Shown: positions 17,390 to 25,955 of the stretch, one piece after another | Position numbering within the stretch: position 1 is the first letter of the stretch | Layout of the letters: each line of letters starts with the position of its first letter | Origin: an uncultured bacterium | GTDB taxonomy: Bacteria > Cyanobacteriota > Vampirovibrionia > Gastranaerophilales > Gastranaerophilaceae | Direction: 5' to 3' | DNA length: 33,070 bases | Assembly: GCA_902777855.1 (NCBI GenBank) | Contig: CACYVN010000015.1 | Location: 1-33,070 of the forward strand | Position numbers and translations under genes: made by a program | Notes under the pieces: model-generated | What the model was told of the DNA's origin: nothing | The model's input: only the letters and a program-made list of their open reading frames with translations | Databases searched by the model: none

Positions 17390-18607
17390 TTATTCAGGCT
17401 TAATCACAGATAAAACATATTTATCATCGGCAAAATATTTTTGTGCGCATTTAAGAATATCATCGGCAGTAACAGACTGAACCTGCTGTTTGATATTACC
17501 GGAATAATTATATCCAAGTCCCAAAACATCAAATTTTGCATAAGAACATGCCTGTTGAATGTTCGTTTCTTCAAGAAATTCGTATTTGCCGACAATATTT
17601 GTTTTTGCATTTTCAAGTTCTTCCTGCGTAACAGGAGCGGATTTAATTTTCTGAATTTCTTCATCAAATCCTTTAAGGCAAGTATCAATATTAGTTGGAG
17701 CAGTAGCAATATAAATCATAAAGTTCCCTGCAAGCTTGTAAGTTTCATAAGAACTGCGCACAACATAAGCAAGCCCTTTTTTATCACGAAGCTCTAAAAA
17801 CAGTCTTGAACTTAGACCACAAGAACCAAGAATTATATTCAAAAGCACAATAGCAGGATAATCTGCTTCCCCGTAAGTTGGAAGTAACCAGCCTTTGATT
17901 ATATGTGCCTGATTTAAGTCTGCGCGGGTATTTTGTGCTGTTTTAACCGTTTCAAGTTTAGGCTTTGGTATCATAAAGTTACCGGCAGTTGATATAGGTA
18001 ATTGTCCTACTGTGGAATTGATTTGGTCTAAAATTTGTTCTTTATCTATCGTTCCGACAACTGCCAAACTTTTTTTACTGTTATTCAGAATATATTTGAA
18101 TGCATTTATTACATCTTCTTTTGAAACTTTACCGATATTGTCTAAAATTCTAACCAACGAATTGCCGTAATAATGGTTTTCAAACATTTCACGATAATAT
18201 GCATCCATTGCGGTTGTGCGTGGAGAATCAAGTTCTGCTGAAATTTCACCGATAAGTTTTGTTCTTTCTTTTTCAAATTCTTCAAATGTAGAGTTTTTCA
18301 AAATTTCATCCATTAATTCAAGCGCTTTTGAAAAATCTTCATTTAGGCAAACAAACTTTATTCTAAGATAATTAGGGAACAGTTCACTTGAAAAATCTAT
18401 TGCATATTTTTCAAATTCGTTTGCAAGTTGTTCAGAGTTATATTTTTTTGTGCCCTGTAATAAGAGTCTTGCCATAAGGGTATATATCCCTGCGATTTTT
18501 TCAGGTTGATTAATTGAAAAATTTAGGCATAACGCCATTCTCGGGGTATTTTTGTTTTGCTTATATATAAATTGAACATCATTTTGTAATTTAGAAACTT
18601 CTGTCAT
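17390..18607 (-). CDS. M16-family peptidase homologue, non-catalytic (alpha-type) subunit
   Basis: 405 residues, of usual length for a single M16B subunit (two pseudo-repeats). Where catalytic members have GxxHFLEHMLFKGT, this one reads GIYTLMARLLLQGT (40-53), so both zinc histidines and the catalytic Glu of HxxEH are replaced. The second-half motif GLSSRLFLELRDKKGLAYVV is intact. It carries the Arg and Tyr that bind substrate backbone in the partner subunit of heterodimeric M16 enzymes. It is therefore likely the non-catalytic subunit and would need an HxxEH partner encoded elsewhere; none is visible in this window. There is no signal peptide. Shine-Dalgarno gagagg lies before the ATG. It is divergent from comM. 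Confidence 0.85.
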   Translation of the reverse strand: MTEVSKLQNDVQFIYKQNKNTPRMALCLNFSINQPEKIAGIYTLMARLLLQGTKKYNSEQLANEFEKYAIDFSSELFPNYLRIKFVCLNEDFSKALELMDEILKNSTFEEFEKERTKLIGEISAELDSPRTTAMDAYYREMFENHYYGNSLVRILDNIGKVSKEDVINAFKYILNNSKKSLAVVGTIDKEQILDQINSTVGQLPISTAGNFMIPKPKLETVKTAQNTRADLNQAHIIKGWLLPTYGEADYPAIVLLNIILGSCGLSSRLFLELRDKKGLAYVVRSSYETYKLAGNFMIYIATAPTNIDTCLKGFDEEIQKIKSAPVTQEELENAKTNIVGKYEFLEETNIQQACSYAKFDVLGLGYNYSGNIKQQVQSVTADDILKCAQKYFADDKYVLSVIKPE

Positions 18608-18670
18608 AAATGCCTCTCTTATAGTTCAAGTTTAACATAAGCGGATATAAAAGACAAATTCGTGAAATTA

Positions 18671-18679
18671 TGATATACT
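18671..18679 (+). promoter_or_regulatory. Extended -10 promoter implying leaderless comM mRNA
   Basis: TGATATACT (TATACT at 18674-18679) is followed by six bases (aagcct) and then ATG at 18686. No Shine-Dalgarno sequence is present. Confidence 0.65.
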
Positions 18680-18685
18680 AAGCCT

Positions 18686-20230
18686 ATGGTAAATAGGGTT
18701 CAGTCAGGTACGGTTATCGGCTTAAATGCTTATAAAGTATGGGTGGAGACAGATGTTATAAATGCACTGCCTGGGATGTCTGTTGTCGGATTGCCCGATG
18801 CTGCAGTAAATGAGGCTCGAGACAGAGTAAAATCAGCCGTAAAAAATTCAGGCTATACTTTCCCCGCAAGAAAAGTTGTAGTAAACCTTGCACCGGCTGA
18901 TGTCAAAAAAAACGGAACAGGTTTTGACCTGCCTATTGCGATAGGTATTTTGATTGAAGAAGAAGTTTTGACATCAGAAAAAGTTGAAAACTATGCGTTT
19001 ATCGGCGAGCTTGCATTAGATGGTTTAATCCGCCCTGTTACTGGTGTTCTTCCGCTTGTTTTAGGCTTAAAAGAGCAGGGAGTGGCAAATATTATTGTTC
19101 CTAAGGAAAATGCCAAAGAAGCAGCTTTAATTGAGGACGTGAATATATACGGAGCACAGAATTTGTGTGAAATTGTGGCTCATTTTACGGACACTCCAAT
19201 TCCTGTTACCAAAATAAATGTAAAAGATTATCTTGTCGAAAAATCTAATGAAGAATATATATTTGATTTTAAAGATGTAAAAGGTCAGCAGAAAGCGAAA
19301 AAGGCACTTGAAATTGCTGCAGCCGGCGGACATAATGTCTTAATGACAGGTTCTCCGGGTTCGGGCAAAACAATGATGGCAAAATGTTTCCCGTCTATTC
19401 TTCCGCCGTTAGAGCTTGAAGAAGCATTAGAACTTACAAAAATTTACAGTGTCTCGGGGCTGTTATCTTCTGATGAACCGCTTGTGGTGAAACGACCGTT
19501 TCGTGCAGTTCATCATACTGCATCTGCTAACGGTATTATAGGTGGCGGAAGTAATCCAAAACCCGGAGAAATTACCCTGGCACATAGAGGGGTTTTGTTC
19601 TTAGACGAAATGGTGGAATTCCCAAGGCAGGTTTTGGAGGTATTAAGACAACCGCTTGAAGATGGTGAGATTGTTATTTCCAGAGCAACTCATTCTGTTA
19701 AATATCCTGCAAAATTCATTCTTTTAGGAGCTATGAATCCTTGTCCGTGCGGTTTTTTGGGTGATAAAGAAAAGCAATGCACATGTTCTGATTTCCAAAT
19801 CAGCAGATACCTGTCAAAACTTTCAGGACCATTATTAGACCGGATTGATTTGCAAATCGATGTGCCAAGACTTACACCGACAGAACTGCTTAATGCTGAA
19901 CCGCCGAAAGAAGGCTCAGCAGATATCAGAAAAAGAGTAATAAGGGCAAGACAAATTCAGCATGAGCGATATAAAAACGAAAATATTTTAACTAATTCGG
20001 AATTGACTCCGAAACTTATTAAAAAATATTGTATTTTGGATGAACAATCAAAAGAAATTTTGAAAACTGCTATTGTTAAATATCAGCTTTCCGGCAGACG
20101 TTATGACAGAATTTTAAAACTTGCACGTACTATTGCGGATTTGGATGAAAGTAAAAATATAACTGCGATTCACCTGACTCATGCCCTGCAATTCAGGATG
20201 TTTCAGCTTGAACAGTACGGCAAAGGATAA
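18686..20230 (+). CDS. comM: YifB/ComM family Mg-chelatase-like AAA+ ATPase
   Basis: 514 residues, full length. The N-terminal Lon-substrate-binding-like ChlI domain (about 1-160) contains VVGLPDAAVNEARDRVKSAV and VVVNLAPADVKK. The AAA+ core has Walker A GSPGSGKTMMAK and Walker B GVLFLDEMVEF, with the RAVHHTASANGIIGGGSNPKPGE insert. A C-terminal helical lid has SGRRYDRILKLARTIADL. A Cys-rich element (NPCPCGF and CTCSD) is typical of the family. ComM is a hexameric branch-migration helicase that extends integration of DNA during natural transformation in some bacteria. In others its role is untested. The family call is firm; a transformation role in this organism is inference. Confidence 0.93.
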   Translation: MVNRVQSGTVIGLNAYKVWVETDVINALPGMSVVGLPDAAVNEARDRVKSAVKNSGYTFPARKVVVNLAPADVKKNGTGFDLPIAIGILIEEEVLTSEKVENYAFIGELALDGLIRPVTGVLPLVLGLKEQGVANIIVPKENAKEAALIEDVNIYGAQNLCEIVAHFTDTPIPVTKINVKDYLVEKSNEEYIFDFKDVKGQQKAKKALEIAAAGGHNVLMTGSPGSGKTMMAKCFPSILPPLELEEALELTKIYSVSGLLSSDEPLVVKRPFRAVHHTASANGIIGGGSNPKPGEITLAHRGVLFLDEMVEFPRQVLEVLRQPLEDGEIVISRATHSVKYPAKFILLGAMNPCPCGFLGDKEKQCTCSDFQISRYLSKLSGPLLDRIDLQIDVPRLTPTELLNAEPPKEGSADIRKRVIRARQIQHERYKNENILTNSELTPKLIKKYCILDEQSKEILKTAIVKYQLSGRRYDRILKLARTIADLDESKNITAIHLTHALQFRMFQLEQYGKG

Positions 20231-20314
20231 ATTTTCTTTACATTTAACAAATTAATAGCAAAAAAAATTTTTACGGGTATTATAACCATATAAACAAAAA
20301 ACAGGAGAATGAAT

Positions 20315-20926
20315 ATGAGTTATATCAGACCGCTAATCGCATCTTTAATTGCCGCACCTTTGCTGGCTCTCACAAGTTGTAGTAACAATGACTCGGAGGC
20401 TGTTACTTCAAGAAAACAAGTGCTTGGGGAATTAATGGATAATAAACCTATAAGACAATTTGAAAAGGTTATGGCAGGTTTTGACGGTTATGACTCATTT
20501 ATGAAAGAATCAAAAGTTCAATCGGCAGTTGATTCTGTTGCTTATGGTGATGTTTTCAAAAAATCAAAACTCGGGAAAGACGAAGAAGCAAAGGCAGAAT
20601 TTAGAGCTATAGCTGAACAAACAAGACCTGATTTACCTTCTGAAAGTGGATATGATGAAATAAGTAACGCGCTTGATGAAAAAATTAAAGATTTAAAAAT
20701 TAGTAAAAAATCATACGAAGCAAATCAAAAAGAATATGAAAAAATGACAAAAAGTTACAGTAAATGGCTTGGCGGAAGCGAACAGGAGCCAATGCGTGAC
20801 AAAATTATTGCAACAAAACAATTCAAAGCTGACTCAGTTGCATACAGAAGATTTTTCAAAAGACATGACTTACTTAAAGATGTTGCAGAAGAACTTGTTG
20901 AAGTTGCAAAAAAAGTTAAACCGTAA
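20315..20926 (+). CDS. Lipoprotein, function unknown
   Basis: Start set at 20315 (MSYIRPLIASLIAAP), because Shine-Dalgarno caggag lies 7 bases upstream; the ATG at 20309 touches it. About 203 residues. The signal peptide ends in a lipobox LTSC with Cys22, so the mature protein should be a lipid-anchored periplasmic protein. The mature part is highly charged and helical (KxYEKMTKSYSKWLGG, AEELVEVAKKVKP). I recognise no family. It lies 84 bases after comM and is followed by the secreted vWA gene. Confidence 0.8.
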   Translation: MSYIRPLIASLIAAPLLALTSCSNNDSEAVTSRKQVLGELMDNKPIRQFEKVMAGFDGYDSFMKESKVQSAVDSVAYGDVFKKSKLGKDEEAKAEFRAIAEQTRPDLPSESGYDEISNALDEKIKDLKISKKSYEANQKEYEKMTKSYSKWLGGSEQEPMRDKIIATKQFKADSVAYRRFFKRHDLLKDVAEELVEVAKKVKP

Positions 20927-20982
20927 TTTTTACTAATATTTTCGGGTAATGTTAAAAAAAATCTTTATAGAATAATATTTTT

Positions 20983-21708
20983 ATGAAAATATTGTTCGGT
21001 GTTTTATTGGTTGTATTTATTAGTATTTGCCCATGTATGGCCTCAAAATATGGGGTTTATATGCCGCAGGATTACTCATATAATCCTGATGAGGGTGAGC
21101 GGATACTTTTTATAATTGACCTCTCAAACAGTATGAATGAAACTCTTGAGCGCGATTCAAAATACAATTTAATGGTCAGGACTATGAAAGAAATTTTATC
21201 GCAAATAGATTCCAAAACAGAAATAGGACTGCGAATTTACGGTCACAGAATGGGGTTTACTCCAATAGAGGCATGTCGGGCTTCAACTCTTGCGGTACCA
21301 ATTTCTTCCGATAATTCTTTTGCTATTGCGGGCTCTTTATTAAGATACAAACCAAGGGGCATGACGCCTATTACATATTCGCTAAAACAAGCTATCCGAA
21401 ATGATTTTATCGGATTTAACGGGAAAAAACATATAATTCTTTTAACTGATGGCGGAGAAAATTGTGACGAAAGTCCATGTAAATTTGTTATGGAAATGAT
21501 AAAAGTTCGCCGGGATGTGCAGATTGATGTTATTGCCTTTAATATTAACGACAGAAATGACCTTGAACAGTTGCAATGTACCGCACTTGTAACAAGCGGA
21601 AAATTTTATAATGCACAAACTTCTGCTCAGCTTTATAAAGGCTTTAATAACAGCCTTAACAGAGTGAAAAATGTTGAAGCAAAAATTATTCTGCCTGCAA
21701 TGAAATAG
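20983..21708 (+). CDS. Secreted von Willebrand factor A domain protein
   Basis: 241 residues with a Sec signal peptide (MKILFGVLLVVFISICPCMAS, cleavage about residue 20). A single vWA domain follows, with an intact metal-ion-dependent adhesion site: DLSNS (Asp46, Ser48, Ser50), the Thr in GMTPIT, and the Asp in LLTDGGEN. Several cysteines (ACRAS, NCDESPC, LQCTA) may form disulfides in the periplasm. vWA domains mediate metal-dependent protein contacts; the partner is unknown. No Shine-Dalgarno sequence is visible. An AATAAT ending 6 bases before the ATG hints at a leaderless start, more weakly than at other genes here. Confidence 0.87.
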   Translation: MKILFGVLLVVFISICPCMASKYGVYMPQDYSYNPDEGERILFIIDLSNSMNETLERDSKYNLMVRTMKEILSQIDSKTEIGLRIYGHRMGFTPIEACRASTLAVPISSDNSFAIAGSLLRYKPRGMTPITYSLKQAIRNDFIGFNGKKHIILLTDGGENCDESPCKFVMEMIKVRRDVQIDVIAFNINDRNDLEQLQCTALVTSGKFYNAQTSAQLYKGFNNSLNRVKNVEAKIILPAMK

Positions 21709-21712
21709 TTTT

Positions 21713-22081
21713 TTAATTCAATATTCCTGAAAGTTCGTTGAACATAATCATGTTAAAATCCGAAACAGTCAGATGCGGGTTACGTTTCATAAATTTATTA
21801 ACATCAAATTTACTTTTGTATTTATCAAGTTTTTCAAGTATTTTGGGTTCATTTTCATGTTCGGCTTTGCGTTTTGAAATGTATTCGTTTAAAAGATATA
21901 AAATATCGTCTTCGGTTAATTCGGGGCGCTGGCTGATAGATACTTCGTCATTATCTTCTTCATCAAGCAGTTTACGCTCTTTTTCCTCTTGTTGCTGTTG
22001 CTGGCGTTTGTTTTCATGGCCTGTCGAAACTGCAGATTCGATTTTTTGATTGAACGGATTTCCATTTACGAAGTTGAACAT
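21713..22081 (-). CDS. Gln/Glu-rich hypothetical protein
   Basis: 122 residues, starting MFNFVNGNPFNQKIESAVST. A low-complexity QQQQQEEKERK stretch (about 27-37) leads to an acidic segment (LLDEEDNDE). The C-terminal half is helical (LTEDDILYLLNEYISKR, NPHLTVSDFNMIMFNEL). A Shine-Dalgarno sequence (aaagga) lies about 7 bases before the ATG, which favours this frame over the plus-strand frame at 21738-22049. There is no signal peptide or membrane segment. The function is unknown. It is separated from the upstream operon by a terminator. Confidence 0.7.
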   Translation of the reverse strand: MFNFVNGNPFNQKIESAVSTGHENKRQQQQQEEKERKLLDEEDNDEVSISQRPELTEDDILYLLNEYISKRKAEHENEPKILEKLDKYKSKFDVNKFMKRNPHLTVSDFNMIMFNELSGILN

Positions 22082-22095
22082 AGTTTTGTCCTTTT

Positions 22096-22123
22096 AATTA
22101 AAAAATACCGACAATAATGTCGG
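22096..22123 (-). terminator. Terminator after the minus-strand operon
   Basis: CCGACA-ATAA-TGTCGG (22108-22123) forms a 6-bp GC-rich hairpin. On the minus strand it is followed by tattttttaatt. It closes the operon ending at 22154 and lies just before the next minus-strand gene at 22081. Confidence 0.75.
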
Positions 22124-22153
22124 CAATTTTTAGTAAATCTTTAGCAATATCAA

Positions 22154-22993
22154 TTAAATGGAGTAGTAATAATCTTTGAGTATTTTCGTATCTGTTTCGA
22201 TATTCGGGCTTTCGCAAACCAAAGCACCTTTCACTCCGAAAGATTTTAATGCTTTTAGCAAATCTTTGTAATTCATATCGGATTCTTCCAATATCAGGTG
22301 GCGTTTTTCACCTTTTGCGGTGTAATCAATTCCTGCAAGATGTGCGTGAAAATTGTCTATCGCTTTTTGCCCGAGTTCTTTAGAAATTCTGTCTAAAATC
22401 AGGCAAAATTCGTCATATGTATTGTATTCCCCGCCGGTTCTTGCATGGACATGTGAAAAATCAACACATGGCAAGACTTGTTCAAATTCTTTTGAAAGTC
22501 TTATAATTTCCTCATAATCTCCCCATTGAGTTGCTTTACCTGTTGTTTCTGGGCGTATCCACACATCAATTTTCTCTTTTTCAAGTGTTTCAATAATTTT
22601 TTGTGTCTGTGTTTTAACCTGATTATAAACGGTTTCTTTATCTCCGCCCATATAGAATGCTGCATGGTATGTTATACTGTATCCTCCAAAATTGTGTGCT
22701 GCCTGCGCCGTTTCAATGATTCGCTGCACACTTGCCGCAACTTTTTCTTCTTCTTTTGAATTGAGATTTATATAAAATGGTCCATGCGAAGTTAAAATAA
22801 AACTCTGTTCTTGTGAAATTTGTTTAAGATAGGCTCTTGTTTCTTCAGACATCCGTACCCCGTGAACAAATTCAACTTCAATCCCGTCAAGCTCCATATT
22901 TTTTAAAATCTCAAATGCTGAAGGATATCCTCTTTTATCTGTTTGTAATGGCATCCCTGCCGTTAAAAAGTTTAGTTTATCAGGTTTTATCAT
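22154..22993 (-). CDS. Endonuclease IV-like (AP endonuclease family 2) TIM-barrel protein
   Basis: 279 residues with the xylose-isomerase/endonuclease IV barrel pattern. Likely metal ligands appear in the right order: TSHGPFYINL (His70), TYHAAFY (His110), RPETTGK (Glu149), CVDFSHVHART (Asp178, His181), FHAHLAGIDY (near His216-218), GEKRHLIL (His232) and LVCESPNIE (Glu261). The Asp of the usual DRH motif is Lys here (EKRH), as I recall for archaeal-type relatives. The family cuts DNA at abasic sites, but some members act on sugars. The start codon follows the previous gene's stop directly, so translation is probably coupled. Confidence 0.75.
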   Translation of the reverse strand: MIKPDKLNFLTAGMPLQTDKRGYPSAFEILKNMELDGIEVEFVHGVRMSEETRAYLKQISQEQSFILTSHGPFYINLNSKEEEKVAASVQRIIETAQAAHNFGGYSITYHAAFYMGGDKETVYNQVKTQTQKIIETLEKEKIDVWIRPETTGKATQWGDYEEIIRLSKEFEQVLPCVDFSHVHARTGGEYNTYDEFCLILDRISKELGQKAIDNFHAHLAGIDYTAKGEKRHLILEESDMNYKDLLKALKSFGVKGALVCESPNIETDTKILKDYYYSI

Positions 22994-23392
22994 TTAGACT
23001 TTCACTTTCATTAACTCTTCCAAAATTTCACACGCATCAGATACAAATTTTGTGCAGTGTTGTTTTCGTTCACTGCCGCTGTAGCCCGCTGATAAAATTC
23101 TGCAACAGGTTACTTTGTTGCGTTTTTTAAATTCTTCAACAAATTCACTTGCCTTTTCTCTTGCACTGATTGTATTCCCGAATTTATTACCTCTGCCAAA
23201 AATATACCCTAAAATAAGCTGTGAACCTGTCACACTCCCACAAGCACAGCCTGAGGACATTCCTCCGGAAAATGTTGTTGCGCATGGTAAAAGGTTCTTG
23301 TCGCAAATTCCTTCGTCAATGCAGGCTTGTACTATGCATTCTGAGCACGAATATCCGCTCATAAAATATTGTATTGCTTTATCTTTTATCAT
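22994..23392 (-). CDS. C_GCAxxG_C_C family protein (possible redox or metal-binding)
   Basis: 132 residues with the defining cysteine pattern: YSCSECIVQAC near the N-terminus, a Gly-rich SGGMSSGCACGSVTG core (the GCAxxG motif), then VTCCRIL and HCTKFVSDAC. The family is widespread in anaerobes; its cysteines suggest a metal or redox cofactor, but the function is not established. It overlaps no neighbour, starts 6 bases after the lipoprotein stop and abuts the endonuclease IV-like gene, so it is mid-operon. Confidence 0.85.
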   Translation of the reverse strand: MIKDKAIQYFMSGYSCSECIVQACIDEGICDKNLLPCATTFSGGMSSGCACGSVTGSQLILGYIFGRGNKFGNTISAREKASEFVEEFKKRNKVTCCRILSAGYSGSERKQHCTKFVSDACEILEELMKVKV

Positions 23393-23398
23393 GTTATT

Positions 23399-23818
23399 TT
23401 AATTCCTTATATAAAAATAATTTGTAGTTAAAAGTTTTGTAGGCTCGTCTTTTGAATATGCACGCATTTCATATGCACCTGTAGTATGGAAAACAAAATA
23501 ATCGGTGTAATAAAATACCTGTTCATCCCGGACTTTGACTTGTTTGCCCCAAACGATTTCATATCCTAAACGTTCGGCTGTTCCCATTTTCATAACCTGA
23601 AGCAAGAGGCGCTTTGTTTTTACGGTTTTTGGTGTTGTAATAAGGTAATATATCTTTTCACCCGGTTTGAAAACATTAGTTGTTGCACTCATGGATTCTT
23701 CACTAAAGGGATATTTGTTGAAAAGAATATATGCTTTTTTTTCGCATGCAGTTGTAAATATCATTACAAAAGCAAGTGCAATCAACAAAAATAATTTGTG
23801 TAACGGTCTTATTGCCAT
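23399..23818 (-). CDS. Small lipoprotein, unknown
   Basis: 139 residues. The N-terminal hydrophobic stretch LFLLIALAFVMIFTTAC ends in a lipobox (TTAC, Cys25), so a lipid-anchored envelope protein is expected. The mature domain is rich in Tyr, Phe and Thr with alternating strands (GEKIYYLITTPKTVKTKRLL, TTGAYEMRAYS), suggesting a small beta-sandwich. No family is recognised. It lies 26 bases after the TPR gene in the same operon. Confidence 0.75.
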   Translation of the reverse strand: MAIRPLHKLFLLIALAFVMIFTTACEKKAYILFNKYPFSEESMSATTNVFKPGEKIYYLITTPKTVKTKRLLLQVMKMGTAERLGYEIVWGKQVKVRDEQVFYYTDYFVFHTTGAYEMRAYSKDEPTKLLTTNYFYIRN

Positions 23819-23844
23819 ATCGTCTTAATGCCCTATCGCTTTTA

Positions 23845-25944
23845 TTACTGTAATTTCTTAATCATTTCTTCTACAGTATTTTTTAAATCTTTATCATTGT
23901 TGTGTTTGATAAATGTTTTATAATTTTTTATGGCTTCAGATTTTTTACCCTGATGCTCAAAAGCCATCCCCAATGCATAATACGCATAGCCTGAGTTATA
24001 ATCGGGATCGATTTCTATAACTTTTTCAAAACTTTTTTGAGATTCAATTAAATTATTTTCGTTTGCGTAAGCAAGCCCCAAGTTAAACCACCCGTCCGTG
24101 TAATCAGGGTTTACGATAATTGATTTTTGATAGAAGTTAATCGCTTTTGTATTATCTTCTTTCATTTTATAAATATTTCCAATTTTCAAAAGTGTGACAG
24201 CATCATTCGGAACAAGCTGTAGTGCATCCTGATAATTTTTTACTGCCGCATCATAATTATTTTCTTTGTAATTTTTATCGCCCTGAGCTATAAAATCCTC
24301 ACTCTTTTTGACCGCAATATCAGAAGCTGCCGGCTTAGCCTGAGTTGTTTGAGCCGGTTTTGATTTTTCCGGTTCTTTTTGAGCCTCTTGCGGAGCATTC
24401 ACGCTCAGATTTATTGATGGCAACTCCGATGAATCTCCTGAAGATTTTACTTCAACGCTTGTACTGTACAAATCGGAAATAAATTCACTATATTCTGCTG
24501 AATATGCAGTTTTATCAGGATCTAATGAAATGGCTTTTTCATAATATTCGGCTGCTTTTGAATTATCACCGTCTTTTCTGTAAGCTTTGCCAAGACCGTA
24601 ATAAGCATAACCTTCCGTGTAGCCGCCTTTGATTGCTTCTTTAAAGTATGCTATTGCATCTTTGGTGTCGCCTGCTTCAACAAGTTCGTGACCGCGTGAT
24701 ACAAGTGCATCATTGAGGTTATTTTTAATAATTTTTTCGTTTTTTTCGGATAAAAGTTCTCTATACATTGCAATGGCATCTTCATATTTGTTCAAAGCGT
24801 GTAATGCAAGTGCTTTATTAAATCTGATATTAAAATCTTTCGGATTTGTTGCTAAAACTTCATCGTAATATTTCAATGCTGTCTTATAGTCTTTCTTGTT
24901 ATGATAGCAGTTTGCTATATCTTTTTTATAGTCAATATTTTTATCGTCTTTTGATATGGCAATTAAATAATTTTCGATTGCTTTGTCATAGTTTTGAAGT
25001 TTTTTATAAACTCCTGCAATGTTCCCGTAGCCTTTTACATCATTAGGAAAGGCCTTGATATACATGTTGTATTGCTCGACTGCTTCGGTATTTTTGTCCA
25101 TATCAGCAAGCAGATTTGCATAATCAAGCCTTACAGTATTGAGATTCGGCATTTTTTTAAGGACAATCTGATACTGCTCATAAGACATTTCGTTTTTACC
25201 CAAATCCTGATATGCCTGAGCAAGTCCAAGATGTGCGGAGTCATTTTCTGCATCAATTTCAATTGCTTTTTCAAGGAATTTGGCAGCTTTTTCAGAGTCA
25301 TTGTTGTTTAAAAGCGCAATCCCGTATTCATAGTTATGTTTGAAATTGTCAGGATTTTTTTCATACAAAACACTGTATTCTGATTCTGCATTCGCATAAT
25401 CTTTTAGAGCCAAATATGAAGCTGCAAGATTTTCTCTTGCTTCAATATGTCCTGAATAAGTTTCTAAAAATGAATTGTAATTAGAGATAGCTTCTTTATA
25501 GTTTTTTAACTGGTAATTTACATTACCTAAATTAAAATAATTGTATTTATATTCCGGAAATAAATCCAAAGCTTTTTGATAAGATGTTAAAGCATCTTTA
25601 TATTTACCCTGACTTTCATAAATACTTCCGATGCTGATATAAATAAATGCATCATCAGGATTGATTTTTATAACTTTATTATAATTTTCAAGCGCTTTAT
25701 CAAATTCATCGATTTCCGAATATATCCCTGCAAGTTTTGTATAAAGCATTGCATCTCCGCCGGAAACTGCAATTGCTTTTTCAAGTTTTGATATAGCAGT
25801 TTTCAAATCTTGCTGATGTTCGGCTGAACATGCTTCCTGATAAAGAGAACTTGCCTCAGGCGACATATAACAAAATGCCGGAATCCCGCTGATACATAAA
25901 CCTGATACTAAAAAAGCCGTTAATAAATTTTTTCTTATATTCAT
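23845..25944 (-). CDS. Exported TPR-repeat protein
   Basis: 699 residues with a signal peptide (MNIRKNLLTAFLVSG to about residue 25, ending AFCYM). A long run of tetratricopeptide repeats fills about residues 30-490, for example AFIYISIGSIYESQGKYKDA and YNYFNLGNVNYQLKNYKEA. A Pro/Lys/Ala/Ser-rich linker at about 500-545 (KEPEKSKPAQTTQAKP) leads to a second block of about four repeats. Such arrays are protein-binding scaffolds; an envelope-assembly role is plausible but unproven. Its ATG is 11 bases after the AcsE-like gene stop, with no obvious Shine-Dalgarno sequence. Confidence 0.88.
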   Translation of the reverse strand: MNIRKNLLTAFLVSGLCISGIPAFCYMSPEASSLYQEACSAEHQQDLKTAISKLEKAIAVSGGDAMLYTKLAGIYSEIDEFDKALENYNKVIKINPDDAFIYISIGSIYESQGKYKDALTSYQKALDLFPEYKYNYFNLGNVNYQLKNYKEAISNYNSFLETYSGHIEARENLAASYLALKDYANAESEYSVLYEKNPDNFKHNYEYGIALLNNNDSEKAAKFLEKAIEIDAENDSAHLGLAQAYQDLGKNEMSYEQYQIVLKKMPNLNTVRLDYANLLADMDKNTEAVEQYNMYIKAFPNDVKGYGNIAGVYKKLQNYDKAIENYLIAISKDDKNIDYKKDIANCYHNKKDYKTALKYYDEVLATNPKDFNIRFNKALALHALNKYEDAIAMYRELLSEKNEKIIKNNLNDALVSRGHELVEAGDTKDAIAYFKEAIKGGYTEGYAYYGLGKAYRKDGDNSKAAEYYEKAISLDPDKTAYSAEYSEFISDLYSTSVEVKSSGDSSELPSINLSVNAPQEAQKEPEKSKPAQTTQAKPAASDIAVKKSEDFIAQGDKNYKENNYDAAVKNYQDALQLVPNDAVTLLKIGNIYKMKEDNTKAINFYQKSIIVNPDYTDGWFNLGLAYANENNLIESQKSFEKVIEIDPDYNSGYAYYALGMAFEHQGKKSEAIKNYKTFIKHNNDKDLKNTVEEMIKKLQ

Positions 25945-25955
25945 TTTTTTACACT

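Noticed and set aside
21738-22049. 103-residue plus-strand frame rich in Ser and Leu
   Set aside because: The minus-strand frame has a Shine-Dalgarno sequence and plausible composition; the plus frame's poly-Ser and Cys runs mirror its Gln/Glu/Asp-rich segment.
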